DNA of 64,000 nt from Mycobacterium simiae (GTDB lineage Bacteria > Actinomycetota > Actinomycetes > Mycobacteriales > Mycobacteriaceae). Of the stretch, positions 19,704 through 30,574 are shown one piece after another. The translations under genes and the position numbers were made by a program. Under the pieces are notes generated by a model. That model did no database searches and was not told the DNA's origin. It saw only the letters and a list, made by a program, of their open reading frames with translations. The DNA lies in the NCBI RefSeq assembly GCF_008370645.1, contig NZ_VTZN01000005.1:1-64000 (forward strand), given 5' to 3'. Each line of letters begins with the position of its first letter. The stretch's first letter is position 1.

Positions 19704-21899
19704 ATCGTCACCTATCCGTGCCTTCAGCTCGCGTCGACGGCGATGCAGGATCGGCTCGGTGTAGCCGTTGGGCTGCTGGGCGCCGGTCAAGATTAGGTCC
19801 TGGGCGGCTAGGAAGGCGATGCTGTCGTCGAAGTCGGGCGCCATGGGGCGATATGCGGGATCCCCGGCGTTTTGCTTGTCCACCAAGGGCGCCATCCGCT
19901 CCAGGCTGGCACGCACGTCCTCGCTGGTGATCACGCCATGTCGCAGCCAGTTGGCTAGCAATTGGCTGGAGATCCGCAGAGTGGCTCGGTCTTCCATGAG
20001 TGCCACGTTGTGGATGTCAGGCACCTTCGAACAGCCGACGCCCTGGTCAATCCAGCGCACCACGTACCCCAGGATCGACTGACAGTTGTTGTCGACTTCC
20101 TCGCGGATCTCCTCGGGAGCCCAGGCCAGTTCCTTGGCCAACGGAATCGTCAGCAACTGGTCGATGGTGGTACGCGGCTTGCCCTGAAGTTCTTCCTGCA
20201 CCGCGAAGACATCCACGTAGTGATAGTGCATGGCGTGCAGGGTGGCTGCGGTGGGGGACGGCACCCAGGCTGTGGTGGCGCCGGCCCTGGGCTGGGCGAT
20301 CTTCTGCTCCACCATGTCAGCCATCAGCTCGGTCATCGCCCACATGCCCTTGCCGATCTGGGCCTTGCCGGTGAAACCGGCGGCTAGGCCGATGTCGACG
20401 TTGGCGTCCTCGTAGGCCTTGATCCAGGCGGTGTTCTTCATCGCACCCTTGCGGATCATCGGGCCGGCCTCCATCGACGTGTGGATCTCGTCGCCGGTGC
20501 GGTCCAGGAACCCGGTGTTGATGAATACGACACGGTCCGCCGCGGCTTTGATGCACGCCTTGAGGTTGACGGTGGTACGCCGTTCCTCGTCCATGATGCC
20601 GACCTTCATGGTGCCCTGCGGCAAGCCCAGCACGTCTTCGACCCGGCTGAACAGCTCGCACGTGAATGCCACCTCGGCTGGGCCGTGCATCTTGGGTTTC
20701 ACGATATAGATGGAACCGGTGCGACTATTCGCCAACGGCCCGTTAGCTTCTCCAGTTCTAAGACCGTGTATAGCGATCAATCCGGTGAATAGCGCATCCA
20801 TGATGCCTTCGAAGACTGCGCTACCGTCCGCCCCTGCATTTTCGAAGACGATGGCGTCGTTGGTCATCAAGTGGCCAACGTTGCGGACAAACAACAGGCT
20901 GCGTCCAGGCAGTGTCAGCTCGCCGCCATCGGGAGTGGTGTAGGTGCGGTCGGAGTTGAGCACGCGGGTGAAATTCTTGCCGTCCTTGGTGACCTGCTCG
21001 GCCAGGTCACCCTTGTTCAGGCCGAGCCAGTTGCGGTATCCGTGCACTTTGTCATCCGCATCGACCGCCGCGACTGAGTCCTCGAAGTCCATGATCGTGG
21101 TGATCGCTGATTCTAGGATCACGTCATTGACACCAGCCCGATCGGTGGCGCCGACCAGGGATTCCGGGTCGATCAGAATTTCGATGTGCAGCCCGTGGTT
21201 GACCAGCAGCACCGACGTCGGCGACTCGGCCGAGCCGGTATAACCGGCGAGCTGGCTAGGTTCAGCCAAACCTGAGGACGAGTCCGCCAGAGCCACCACC
21301 AGCTGGCCGTCTTCGACTCTGAAGCTGGTGACATCGGCGTAGGAACCCGCGGCCAGCGGCACGCTGTCGTCAAGAAACTTGCGGGCGTAGGCGATCACTT
21401 TGCCGCCGCGGATCTTGTTGTAGCTGGTGCCTTTTTCGGCGCCGTCGGTTTCCGGGATGACATCGGTGCCGTACAACGCGTCGTAGAGGGAGCCCCACCG
21501 GGCATTGGCGGCATTCAACGCAAATCGCGCATTCAGTATCGGCACCACCAGCTGCGGACCGGCGGTCTTGGTGATCTCGTCGTCGACGCCGGACGTAGTG
21601 ATGGTGCAATCTTCTGGTTCGGGCAGCAGGTACCCGATGTCGACGAGAAACTGGCGATACGCCTCCGGATCCAGGGGTTCAATGACGCGATGACGGTGCC
21701 ACTTGTCGATTTGCGCTTGCAGCTCGTCGCGTGCGTTGAGCAAATCCTGGTTCTGCGGGGTGAGGTCGGTGATCACCTTGTCGACGCCGGCCCAGAAGCT
21801 GTCTTGGTCGACGTCGGTGCCGGGCAGGGCCTCGTTGTTCACGAAGTCGTAGAGCACTCTAGCGACGCGCAAGTTGCCCGCCGACACTCGATCTGTCAT
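19692..21899 (-). CDS. glcB: Malate synthase G
   Basis: A 735-residue malate synthase G, which condenses glyoxylate with acetyl-CoA to malate in the glyoxylate bypass. Visible landmarks include the Mg/glyoxylate-binding [19 protein letters not shown], the [15 protein letters not shown] segment, [17 protein letters not shown] and the C-terminal catalytic region [26 protein letters not shown] (given here only as a landmark; its Asp is the general base). It is slightly shorter than the 741-residue M. tuberculosis protein. An AGGAG site lies just before ATG 21899. The gene upstream on the same strand is the CNNM protein at 22142; the toxin-antitoxin and PE_PGRS genes that sit between them in H37Rv are absent. 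Confidence 0.97.
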   Translation of the reverse strand: MTDRVSAGNLRVARVLYDFVNNEALPGTDVDQDSFWAGVDKVITDLTPQNQDLLNARDELQAQIDKWHRHRVIEPLDPEAYRQFLVDIGYLLPEPEDCTITTSGVDDEITKTAGPQLVVPILNARFALNAANARWGSLYDALYGTDVIPETDGAEKGTSYNKIRGGKVIAYARKFLDDSVPLAAGSYADVTSFRVEDGQLVVALADSSSGLAEPSQLAGYTGSAESPTSVLLVNHGLHIEILIDPESLVGATDRAGVNDVILESAITTIMDFEDSVAAVDADDKVHGYRNWLGLNKGDLAEQVTKDGKNFTRVLNSDRTYTTPDGGELTLPGRSLLFVRNVGHLMTNDAIVFENAGADGSAVFEGIMDALFTGLIAIHGLRTGEANGPLANSRTGSIYIVKPKMHGPAEVAFTCELFSRVEDVLGLPQGTMKVGIMDEERRTTVNLKACIKAAADRVVFINTGFLDRTGDEIHTSMEAGPMIRKGAMKNTAWIKAYEDANVDIGLAAGFTGKAQIGKGMWAMTELMADMVEQKIAQPRAGATTAWVPSPTAATLHAMHYHYVDVFAVQEELQGKPRTTIDQLLTIPLAKELAWAPEEIREEVDNNCQSILGYVVRWIDQGVGCSKVPDIHNVALMEDRATLRISSQLLANWLRHGVITSEDVRASLERMAPLVDKQNAGDPAYRPMAPDFDDSIAFLAAQDLILTGAQQPNGYTEPILHRRRRELKARIGDDAGR

Positions 21900-22141
21900 C
21901 GGTTCTCCTCCATAATGGCCATCGCTTTGGCCCCGCTGGGTCCTACTGGCTCCCGCTAGCTATGGCCATCAGCCTACCGACCAGGAGCCTGACGAGCCTA
22001 TCCGGCCGCCCGCTGGAGCAGGTCACGGCGCGCCCACGCCTGGACCGCGGCAAAGCCCGGCGCCCTACCGACCGGCCGCTGGCAACATATGCGGGTAGCC
22101 CGGTTGCCGCAGGTACCCCGCCAACCGCAGGCCGCGGTAGG

Positions 22142-23194
22142 TCAATCCCAGGCCGCCTTGTCCCGCATGGTGCCGACTAAGTCCTCCACCAGATCCTCGA
22201 GCGCCACCATTGCAACCACCGCGCCGTCGTCGGAGGTTACCAACGCCAAATGGCTATTGCTGCGCCGCATCCGTGACAGACCATCAGGCAGCGGCAGTGC
22301 TCTGGGCAGCTGCGGCAGCGGACGGACCGCACCCAGGTCGATAACTGTTCGCGGATCGTCGCCAAGTGCCAACACATCTTTGATGTGTAGGTATCCAAGG
22401 AACTTGTCGTCGTGGTCCAACACCGGGAACCGCGAGTAGCCGGTATCGGCCAAGGCCTGTTCGACCGCACCAATCGTGGGCCCAGAACCCGCAACAGCGG
22501 GCCGTACGACCCGAACTCTGGCGAGCGGGACTGCGACATCGCCGACCACCCGGGTGCGAATCCGCAGTGCGCGGGTCAGCCTGGTGTGCTCCTCGGGATC
22601 CAAGAGACCTTCGGACACCGATTCGGCGATCATCTCGGACAGTTCCACCGTGGATACCGTGATATCGAGTTCATCTTTTGGCTCCACGCCCATTGCCCGA
22701 AGTATTGCGTTTGCGCACTTGTTATACACGTGGATGAGCGGGCGGGCCGCGCGCACGTAGGGCAGGTAGATCGGCACAAGCAACATGGCCGTCCGTTCCG
22801 GACCCGCCAGCGCGATGTTTTTTGGCACCATCTCACCCAATAGCACGTGCAGCGTCACCACGATGGCCAGTGCGATCGCGAAGGACAACGTGTGCATCAA
22901 CCGTGGATGGATACCCGCCAGCCCGAACAAGGTGTGTAGCAACTCGCCCGCCGCTGGCTCGGCGATGCGGCCAAGCAGGATCGAGGACACCGTGACGCCC
23001 AGCTGCGCTCCCGCCAACATCGACGGCAATTGTTCGCCGGCTCGGATCACGATCACCGCACTCGTCCGGCCCTGCTCGGCCAACGCCTCCAGGCGGTCCC
23101 GGCGGGCCGAAATCAGTGCGAACTCTGCTCCAACGAAAAACGCGTTGGCTCCGATTAGCAGGACCGCCAACGCTATTGCCAAGCCGGGGCTCAT
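22142..23194 (-). CDS. CNNM/CBS-domain membrane protein (Rv1841c-like)
   Basis: A 350-residue protein with an N-terminal DUF21/CNNM membrane domain (three to four hydrophobic segments within residues 1-150; motifs [17 protein letters not shown] and [19 protein letters not shown]) and two cytoplasmic CBS domains (about 200-330). The family is linked to Mg2+/Co2+ transport or resistance (CorB/CorC, HlyC). It lacks the C-terminal CorC_HlyC domain carried by its neighbour. Its start overlaps the stop of the upstream paralogue by 4 nt (ATGA), so the two are translationally coupled and may form a hetero-oligomer. Confidence 0.86.
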   Translation of the reverse strand: MSPGLAIALAVLLIGANAFFVGAEFALISARRDRLEALAEQGRTSAVIVIRAGEQLPSMLAGAQLGVTVSSILLGRIAEPAAGELLHTLFGLAGIHPRLMHTLSFAIALAIVVTLHVLLGEMVPKNIALAGPERTAMLLVPIYLPYVRAARPLIHVYNKCANAILRAMGVEPKDELDITVSTVELSEMIAESVSEGLLDPEEHTRLTRALRIRTRVVGDVAVPLARVRVVRPAVAGSGPTIGAVEQALADTGYSRFPVLDHDDKFLGYLHIKDVLALGDDPRTVIDLGAVRPLPQLPRALPLPDGLSRMRRSNSHLALVTSDDGAVVAMVALEDLVEDLVGTMRDKAAWD

Positions 23195-24561
23195 TGATCG
23201 CCCCGTCCTGCGCCGGTATCGCCGTGGGCGCCAAGCTCGGCCAACTCGAGTTGGTCGATCCGGCGGCCGTCCATCTGAACAACCGTGGCCCGCCAGCGCA
23301 CCGTTTGATCGGGCAGGCCGTCCTGATCCAATGCGGGAAGGTCAACCGTTTCGCCGGCCTCCGGAAGGTGTCCCAGCTCTCGAAGTACCAAACCGCCGAT
23401 CGTCTCGTAAGGCCCCTCGGGGGCTCGATACCCAATGGCGGTCGCCACTTCGTCGATGCGCAGTAGGCCCGAGACCCGCCATCCGCTACCGGCCGCCACC
23501 ACATCTGGGGTCGCGTCATCGTGTTCGTCGCGGACATCACCGACGATTTCTTCGATCAGATCTTCGACAGTGACCATGCCCGCCGTGCCGCCATACTCAT
23601 CGACAACCATCACGGTCTGCAGCGGGTTGGCCCGAATCTCGGCCAGCACTGCATCCCCGTCCAGCGTTGACGGCACCGCCGCGACCGGTTTCGCGATCGT
23701 CGTCAATCGCGTACCCGCCCGTTTGGCCGGCGGAACTTCGAACGCCTGCTTGACATGGACGATGCCGACCGTCTCGTCAAGGTCACCTTGCACGACGGGG
23801 AAACGGGAAAACCCCGACGTGGCGACTGCCTCGACCAAGTCAGCGATAGAGTCATCGGTCTGCAGCGCCACGATCTTCGACCGCGGAGTCATCAGTTCCT
23901 CGGCTGTCAGCGCGCCGAACTGCAGCGATCGGCGCATTAACGACGCGGTGGAATCATCCAGTGAGCCGCTGCGCGCGGAGGAGCGCACCAGCGACACCAA
24001 TTCTGGCGGTGTGCGGGCAGACCGCAATACCTCGGCTGGTTCCAGGCCCAGCCGGCGCACGATCCAGTTTGCGGCGCCATTAGTCAACCGGATTGCGGGC
24101 GTGAAGAGCACCGAAAATAGCCACTGGGGAAGCGCTACCGACCGAGCGGTGCGCAGCGGCCGCGCTACAGCCAGGTATTTGGGGACCAGTTCACCAAACA
24201 CCATCGACAGCGATGTCACGACTACCAACGCCAAAAACACCGTGACCGCGTCGGCTAGCTGATCGGATATGCCGATCACCGTGAGAGCTGAATATGGCAA
24301 CGCGTCAACCAACGGTTCGGTCAAGTAACCAGTCGCCAGGGTGGTGATGGAGATACCCAACTGCGCGCCCGACAGCTGGAACGACAACCTGCGGTGTGCA
24401 CGCAGAATGAACCGGTCCCGGGTGTTGCCGCCCCGGGCATTCGCCTCGACGGTGCTGCGGTCGAGCGCAGTCAAGGAAAACTCGGCCGCGACGAAAACCG
24501 CGGTGCCGACGGTGAGCGCCAAGATCGCCACAATGCTCACGACGGTGCCGGTGAACATCAT
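23191..24561 (-). CDS. CNNM/CBS/CorC-domain membrane protein (Rv1842c-like)
   Basis: A 456-residue CNNM-family protein. The N-terminal DUF21 membrane region (residues about 1-190) has [18 protein letters not shown] and [19 protein letters not shown]. Two CBS motifs follow ([26 protein letters not shown] and a second ending [19 protein letters not shown]), then a C-terminal CorC_HlyC transporter-associated domain (about 355-440). It is coupled to the shorter paralogue at 22142. A role in divalent cation (Mg2+) handling is inferred from the family only. The 172 bp between this gene and guaB1 holds no recognisable gene. Confidence 0.87.
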   Translation of the reverse strand: MMFTGTVVSIVAILALTVGTAVFVAAEFSLTALDRSTVEANARGGNTRDRFILRAHRRLSFQLSGAQLGISITTLATGYLTEPLVDALPYSALTVIGISDQLADAVTVFLALVVVTSLSMVFGELVPKYLAVARPLRTARSVALPQWLFSVLFTPAIRLTNGAANWIVRRLGLEPAEVLRSARTPPELVSLVRSSARSGSLDDSTASLMRRSLQFGALTAEELMTPRSKIVALQTDDSIADLVEAVATSGFSRFPVVQGDLDETVGIVHVKQAFEVPPAKRAGTRLTTIAKPVAAVPSTLDGDAVLAEIRANPLQTVMVVDEYGGTAGMVTVEDLIEEIVGDVRDEHDDATPDVVAAGSGWRVSGLLRIDEVATAIGYRAPEGPYETIGGLVLRELGHLPEAGETVDLPALDQDGLPDQTVRWRATVVQMDGRRIDQLELAELGAHGDTGAGRGDQ

Positions 24562-24733
24562 GGGCAGCCCGGGTGTCGTGCTGGGGACGGCCTGCCCCGG
24601 AAGCCAACGGCTTCGGCGGGTGCCTGTGGCACGTCACACCTTTCGCTCGGTCCTGCAGCGCGGCGCGGCAGGAGTGAAGTCCATATGGTAACGAAACCGT
24701 CTGGCACGACCCAGTCCTCGCAGTCGCGGCTTT

Positions 24734-26185
<1,452 letters not shown>

Positions 26186-27637
26186 CTAGGCCGATACTTC
26201 GCTTCGGTCTCCACTCCATTGGGTGTGGAACTTACCTGGTTCGTCGATCCGCCCGTAGGTGTGCGCGCCGAAGAAGTCGCGCTGAGCTTGCGTGAGTGCG
26301 GCTGGCAGCCGCTCGGTGCGCAGCGCGTCGTAGTACGACAGAGCCGACGAGAACCCGGGGGTTGGAATACCCAGCTGCGCGGCGGTCGACACTACCCGCC
26401 GCCAGCTGTCGATGCCCGATTCGACCGCGCCGCGGAAATAGGGCGCGACGAGCAGACTAGCCAGTTCAGGCTCGGCATCGAACGCTTCCTTGATGCGGTT
26501 GAGGAACTTGGCCCGGATGATGCAGCCGCCACGCCAGATGGTCGCCAGGTCGCCTGGTGTGATGCCCCAACCGAACTCGGCGCTACCGGCTTGAATCTGG
26601 TTGAAGCCCTGTGCGTAGGCCACGATCTTCGAGGCGTACAAGGCTTGGCGGACGTTTTCGGTGAAGGTGTCAGGATCGGTGGGCTTGTCGCCGAGCTGTC
26701 CAGCAGCCAGCCCGCGCGCGGCCGCACGCTGCTCCACGGCTCCCGATAGTGCACGGGCGAAGACTGCCTCAGCGATCCCGGTCACGGGGACCCCGAGGTC
26801 CAGGGCGGACTTGACCGTCCAGCGGCCGGTGCCTTTTTGTTCGGCTTGGTCGAGGATGACGTCAACGAGTGGCTTTTTGGTTTTGGCATCGGTTTGGCGG
26901 AGCACCTCGGCGGTGATCTCGACCAGATAACTGTCTAGGTCTCCCTTGTTCCACTCGGTGAATACGTCGGCGATCTGCGGGGCGCTCAACCCCAACCCGT
27001 CGCGGAGCAGCTGGTAGGCCTCGCCGATGAGCTGCATGTCGGAGTACTCGATGCCGTTGTGCACCATCTTGACGAAGTGCCCAGAGCCGTCCGGTCCGAT
27101 GTGGGTGCAGCATGGCACACCGTCGACATGCGCGGAGATTTCCTCGAGCAGCGGGCCCAGCGATTCGTAGGATTCGGCAGGTCCGCCGGGCATGATCGAC
27201 GGCCCGTTGAGGGCCCCCTCTTCGCCGCCGGAGATTCCAGCCCCGACGAAGTGCAGTCCACGTGCGCGCATCGCCTTTTCCCGCCGAATGGTGTCGGTGT
27301 AGAGCGCATTACCGCCGTCGATGATGATGTCGCCGGGTTCCATGGCGGCGGCGAGCTCGTTGATAACAGCGTCGGTGGGGTCGCCGGCCTTGACCATGAT
27401 CAGCACGCGCCGCGGAGGCTGGAGCGTCGCCAGGAATTCCGGGATGGTCTCCGAGCGCACAAACTTGCCCTCCGACCCGTGCTCTTTCAGCAGCGCATCG
27501 GTTTTGGCGACAGACCGGTTGTGCAGGGCCACGGTATAGCCGTGCCGGGCGAAGTTCCGGGCGATGTTCGAGCCCATCACGGCCAGGCCGGTGACGCCGA
27601 TCTGCGCAGTGGCGGTGATCGATTCCGACGAACTCAT
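26186..27637 (-). CDS. gnd1: 6-phosphogluconate dehydrogenase (decarboxylating)
   Basis: A 483-residue enzyme oxidising 6-phosphogluconate to ribulose 5-phosphate and CO2 with NADP+. The Rossmann motif GVTGLAVMGSNIARNFARHG is at the N-terminus, with the cofactor-phosphate-binding NRS following it. The substrate signature GISGGEEGALNGPSIMPGG and the catalytic HFVKMVHNGIEY with its Lys are present, and the long helical C-terminal domain is complete. This is the longer 6PGDH type. It precedes guaB1 in a likely two-gene operon. The 122 bp between its start and the metalloprotease gene at 27760 probably contains the promoter. Confidence 0.95.
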   Translation of the reverse strand: MSSSESITATAQIGVTGLAVMGSNIARNFARHGYTVALHNRSVAKTDALLKEHGSEGKFVRSETIPEFLATLQPPRRVLIMVKAGDPTDAVINELAAAMEPGDIIIDGGNALYTDTIRREKAMRARGLHFVGAGISGGEEGALNGPSIMPGGPAESYESLGPLLEEISAHVDGVPCCTHIGPDGSGHFVKMVHNGIEYSDMQLIGEAYQLLRDGLGLSAPQIADVFTEWNKGDLDSYLVEITAEVLRQTDAKTKKPLVDVILDQAEQKGTGRWTVKSALDLGVPVTGIAEAVFARALSGAVEQRAAARGLAAGQLGDKPTDPDTFTENVRQALYASKIVAYAQGFNQIQAGSAEFGWGITPGDLATIWRGGCIIRAKFLNRIKEAFDAEPELASLLVAPYFRGAVESGIDSWRRVVSTAAQLGIPTPGFSSALSYYDALRTERLPAALTQAQRDFFGAHTYGRIDEPGKFHTQWSGDRSEVSA

Positions 27638-27759
27638 GTCTCGCCTCTCGGTCGGGCCGGGTCAAATTGAGGAACGGGTGCCGGGGTTCTTCGGCGAAGT
27701 CTCTCCGACCCACTGTGGCACAGGGGCGTCGCGTTGCTTCACGGTGTGTCGTCCTGCGT

Positions 27760-28710
27760 TTAGCGGCTGAACAGCCGCTGCAGCTCGGTGAGCCACGGTA
27801 CGGCCAGCGCAACGGTGGGCACCACCAGTACCGCGGCCGCCGCCAGGTATGCGGCCGCGGACAACGCCAGGCTGTTGGGGCGGCCCGACAATCGCCGCAC
27901 CCGCAGCACCGTGCTGGGACCTCCCGCGGCCAGCGCGCCAGACGGCGCTCCCGAAGCCGCGCAGGCGACCAGAGCCCGGGCCAGCGGTGCTCGACCAGCA
28001 GCGCGCACGGCGGCGTCGTCGGCCAGCAGCTCCACAAGTAGCTGCACCGCGCGCAGCGCGTTGGCGCTGCGGACCAGCCGCGGGAAGGCCGCGTGCACCG
28101 CGGTGAAAGCTTCCAGCACGAGGTCATGGCGGGCACGCAGATGTGCCCGTTCGTGGGTGAGGATTGCCGCGACTTCGTCGCTGTTCAGCGTGTTTAGTGT
28201 CCCTTCGCTGACCACGACCCGGCTGCGCACGCCAGGCAGGCAATACGCAAGCGGTTGCGCGACGTTCAATACCCGCAGGTCGCGCGTCCGCGCGCAGGGC
28301 TGCGTCAGCGCTGTGCCGTGTCCCACGCCGACCAGGTCGACCACCATGCGGTGGTGGGCTCGGCGTCGGCGAGTGGCGATGCCCACTCGCACGACGGCAA
28401 CCATCAGCCGCACCCCGACCAGCACGGTAAGTGCGAAGACAGCAAGATATGCCGCCCAGAGCGGCCAGCCGAGCCGGCTGTGAGCGTCGACAACGCCGGC
28501 GGTGGGCCGCCCGTCCGCGCCGGGCATGAGCAGCCGGCTAGCGATCGCGATGCCCGCGCTGAACGCTGAAAGCACCGCGGCCAGGGCGATGGCTTGCCAC
28601 AGCACCATCACCGCGCGCGGGGCGCGCAGGGGCCACACCGCTCGGGCCAACAAGGCTGGTGTCGGGCCAGCCAGCAGCACCGCGAGGAGGGTGAAGGCCA
28701 GCGCTGACAC
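27760..28710 (-). CDS. BlaR1-like M56 membrane metallopeptidase (Rv1845c-like)
   Basis: A 316-residue integral membrane protein with hydrophobic segments near residues 3-22, 35-60, 90-112 and 285-306. It has a zinc-metallopeptidase HExxH motif in ILTHERAHLRARHD. It belongs to the M56 (BlaR1/MecR1) group but lacks the penicillin-binding sensor domain of staphylococcal BlaR1. In M. tuberculosis this protein is needed for release of BlaI from DNA after beta-lactam exposure. It is directly downstream of blaI (15 bp gap) on the same strand, so the sensor and repressor are co-transcribed. Confidence 0.88.
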   Translation of the reverse strand: MSALAFTLLAVLLAGPTPALLARAVWPLRAPRAVMVLWQAIALAAVLSAFSAGIAIASRLLMPGADGRPTAGVVDAHSRLGWPLWAAYLAVFALTVLVGVRLMVAVVRVGIATRRRRAHHRMVVDLVGVGHGTALTQPCARTRDLRVLNVAQPLAYCLPGVRSRVVVSEGTLNTLNSDEVAAILTHERAHLRARHDLVLEAFTAVHAAFPRLVRSANALRAVQLLVELLADDAAVRAAGRAPLARALVACAASGAPSGALAAGGPSTVLRVRRLSGRPNSLALSAAAYLAAAAVLVVPTVALAVPWLTELQRLFSR

Positions 28711-28724
28711 GCTGCTAGTTTCCC

Positions 28725-29141
28725 TTAGTTCTCCGCCGGAGCGCTAGCGGTTGGCCCAACGCGATGGCTCGCTTCCAACTCGGCCAAAGCACGCCGAAGC
28801 GCTGCTGCCTCGTCGGCGCCGACCCGCTCCACGAAGTGGACCAGTGCGGCCTGTCTACTACCGGAGTCCTCGGCCTGGGCCAGCGCATCGACCATGAGAC
28901 CCGCGACCAGCTCGTCGCGCCCGTGTACGGGCGCGTAGCGGTGGGCCCGATCGTCGCGGAGTTGGGAAACCAGATTCTTTTTCGCCAACCGCTGCAGAAC
29001 GGTCATCACGGTCGTGTAGGCAAGGTCTCGTCGCGCCGACAACGCGTCGTGAACCTGGCGAACAGTTTGGGGTTCCGGCGTGGACCATAGATGATCCATG
29101 ACGGCGCGTTCCAAATCCCCCAGCCGCATCAGTTTGGCCAT
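28725..29141 (-). CDS. blaI: BlaI-family transcriptional repressor
   Basis: A 138-residue winged-helix repressor of the BlaI/MecI family (LGDLERAVMDHLW, TVRQVHDALSARRDLAYTTVMTVLQRLAKKNLVSQ), with a C-terminal dimerisation helix region. In M. tuberculosis BlaI (Rv1846c) represses the beta-lactamase gene blaC, its own operon and ATP synthase genes, and is removed when the M56 protease is activated. The operator-like sequence at 29185-29201 lies 44-60 bp upstream of the start, consistent with autoregulation. The intergenic region also contains the divergent small-RNA promoter at 29255-29284. Confidence 0.93.
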   Translation of the reverse strand: MAKLMRLGDLERAVMDHLWSTPEPQTVRQVHDALSARRDLAYTTVMTVLQRLAKKNLVSQLRDDRAHRYAPVHGRDELVAGLMVDALAQAEDSGSRQAALVHFVERVGADEAAALRRALAELEASHRVGPTASAPAEN

Positions 29142-29184
29142 AGTTCGTTATCTCCATCAGCGTTGAGACCAGCGTACTCCCGCT

Positions 29185-29201
29185 TACTACTGGGTGTCGT
29201 A
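29185..29201. promoter_or_regulatory. Candidate BlaI operator
   Basis: TACTACTGGGTGTCGTA is an imperfect dyad resembling the TACTAC-N-GTAGTA pattern of BlaI/MecI operators: the left half is exact and the right half (TGTCGTA) has one mismatch to TGTAGTA. It lies just upstream of blaI, where autoregulation would be expected. Confidence 0.45.
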
Positions 29202-29254
29202 CGCACTGCCCACGGAAGTCGGAATCGGCCGCGGCGGTCTTCGCACTGCGATGC

Positions 29255-29284
29255 TTGCGAAATTAGGGCAGCCTTGCCTATGCT
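29255..29284 (+). promoter_or_regulatory. Iron-regulated promoter with IdeR-box-like element
   Basis: TTGCGA (29255-29260) and TATGCT (29279-29284), separated by 18 nt, form a good SigA-type promoter on the plus strand. The 19-mer TTAGGGCAGCCTTGCCTAT at 29263-29281 matches the IdeR box TTAGGTTAGGCTAACCTAA at 13 of 19 positions and overlaps the spacer and -10. That is where an iron-bound repressor would block transcription. Position and orientation fit the small RNA that follows. Confidence 0.65.
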
Positions 29285-29290
29285 GAAGGG

Positions 29291-29394
29291 CGGTCGAGCA
29301 GAAATGGCCGCGCCGGAGTCCTGAGGGCTGCAGTGACCCCCGGTCTACTCGATCGGCGAGCCCCGTGTCTGCTGCACGGGGCTCGCCTGTTTCT
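29291..29394 (+). ncRNA. mrsI: MrsI-like iron-responsive small RNA
   Basis: A short transcript of about 100 nt is predicted from the promoter at 29255-29284 to the terminator at 29355-29387. In M. tuberculosis the iron-stress small RNA MrsI (ncRv11846) is encoded at this same place, between Rv1846c and Rv1847, and is under IdeR control. Position, size, promoter type and terminator all agree. The exact 5' end is inferred from the -10 element. The 29468 start for the next gene leaves this RNA as a separate unit. Confidence 0.75.
29355..29387 (+). terminator. Strong intrinsic terminator of the small RNA
   Basis: A perfect 13-bp stem GGCGAGCCCCGTG/CACGGGGCTCGCC with a 7-nt loop is followed by TGTTTCT. 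This is one of the most stable hairpins in the window. It ends the predicted MrsI transcript about 80 nt before the thioesterase start. Confidence 0.8.
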
Positions 29395-29467
29395 GATCCA
29401 ACGGTGCCCGGGCGCTAACCGACCTACGGGGATCGGCCCGAGACGCCTATGGTGTAGACACAAGAAC

Positions 29468-29899
29468 GTGCCATCGCCGCCGCGCCCGGATGCCTCCGTT
29501 ATCCCGCCGAATTTCGACGCCCCGTTTGACACCCAATTGGGTCTGCAGTTCACCGAACTCAGCCCCGATGGCGCCCGCGCGCAGCTCGAGGTCCAACCCA
29601 AGCTGTTGCAGCCCATGGGCATCGTGCACGGTGGTGTCTACTGCTCGATGATCGAAAGCATGGCCAGCACGGCCGCATTCACCTGGCTTAGCGCCCATGG
29701 CGGCGGCGGCGTGGTCGGCGTCAACAACAACACTGATTTCTTGCATGCCATCCGGTCCGGGATGGTGTACGGCGTCGCCGAACCATTGCACCGGGGACGG
29801 CGCCAGCAGCTGTGGCTCGTCGTCATCACCGACGACACGGATCGGGTAATAGCCCGGGGTCAGGTGCGGCTACAAAACCTGGAGCCGCCCGCCGGATAA
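29468..29899 (+). CDS. Hotdog-fold acyl-CoA thioesterase (Rv1847-like)
   Basis: A 143-residue PaaI/thioesterase-4 family protein. The hotdog helix motif LQPMGIVHGGVYCSMIES holds the usual catalytic region, and VVGVNNNTDFLHAIRSG is the conserved central strand. Family members hydrolyse small acyl- or aryl-CoA thioesters; the substrate here is unknown. GTG 29468 gives a length close to the 140 residues in M. tuberculosis. The frame is open back to 29333, but that extension would run through the small-RNA terminator, so it is not used. ureA starts 64 bp after its stop. Confidence 0.85.
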   Translation: MPSPPRPDASVIPPNFDAPFDTQLGLQFTELSPDGARAQLEVQPKLLQPMGIVHGGVYCSMIESMASTAAFTWLSAHGGGGVVGVNNNTDFLHAIRSGMVYGVAEPLHRGRRQQLWLVVITDDTDRVIARGQVRLQNLEPPAG

Positions 29900-29963
29900 G
29901 GGCTGAACGTGGCTCAGGGTGTCCGGGTGTCAATCCCATCATGGCGTGGCAGGATCAGAGGTC

Positions 29964-30266
29964 ATGCGTCTTTCGCCGCACGAGCAAGAGCGGTTGTTGC
30001 TGTCTTATGCCGCTGAGCTGGCCCGGCGGCGCCAGGCGCGCGGCTTGCGGCTCAACTACCCCGAAGCGGTGGCGATGATCTGCGACCACGTTCTGGAAGG
30101 CGCCCGCGACGGCCGCACGGTCGCCGAGTTGATGGTCAGTGGTTGTGCTGTGTTGGACCGTGATGACGTGATGGAAGGGGTGCCGGAGATGCTCGCCGAC
30201 GTACAGGTGGAGGCGACCTTCCCAGACGGCACCAAATTGGTCACCGTCCACCACCCGATCCCGTGA
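29964..30266 (+). CDS. ureA: Urease gamma subunit
   Basis: The 100-residue gamma subunit of nickel urease ([56 protein letters not shown]). Together with UreB and UreC it forms the (abc)3 apoenzyme that hydrolyses urea to ammonia and CO2. The ATG at 29964 gives the standard length; the frame is open upstream to 29919. It overlaps ureB by 4 nt (GTGA), indicating coupled translation. It is the first gene of an uninterrupted ureABCFGD operon. Confidence 0.97.
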   Translation: MRLSPHEQERLLLSYAAELARRRQARGLRLNYPEAVAMICDHVLEGARDGRTVAELMVSGCAVLDRDDVMEGVPEMLADVQVEATFPDGTKLVTVHHPIP

Positions 30267-30574
30267 TTCCCGGCGAGATCCGCTACGGCGTTGGCGACAT
30301 CGAGATCAATGCGGCCGCGCCACGCCTAGAGATTCAGGTCGTCAACAACGGTGACCGCCCGGTGCAAGTCGGAAGTCATGTCCATTTCCCGCAGGCCAAC
30401 CCGGCATTGGCGTTTGATCGTGCGGTCGCACACGGCTATCGCCTCGACATTCCGGCGGCCACTGCGGTCCGCTTTGAGCCCGGCGTGCCGCAGATCGTCG
30501 CGCTGGTTCCGCTGAGCGGGCGGCGCGAAGTGCACGGGCTGACCCTGAATCCGCCCGGACGGTTGGACGTGTGA
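30263..30574 (+). CDS. ureB: Urease beta subunit
   Basis: The 103-residue beta subunit ([43 protein letters not shown]). It is structural in the urease trimer of trimers and has no catalytic residues. In many ureases the segment reads GSHYHFxExN; here it reads [10 protein letters not shown]. It overlaps ureA by 4 nt and ureC by 4 nt, so the three subunits are translationally linked. Confidence 0.97.
   Translation: MIPGEIRYGVGDIEINAAAPRLEIQVVNNGDRPVQVGSHVHFPQANPALAFDRAVAHGYRLDIPAATAVRFEPGVPQIVALVPLSGRREVHGLTLNPPGRLDV

Noticed and set aside
29333-29467. Upstream extension of the hotdog thioesterase
   Set aside because: It would translate the small-RNA terminator hairpin; the GTG at 29468 gives the expected length.
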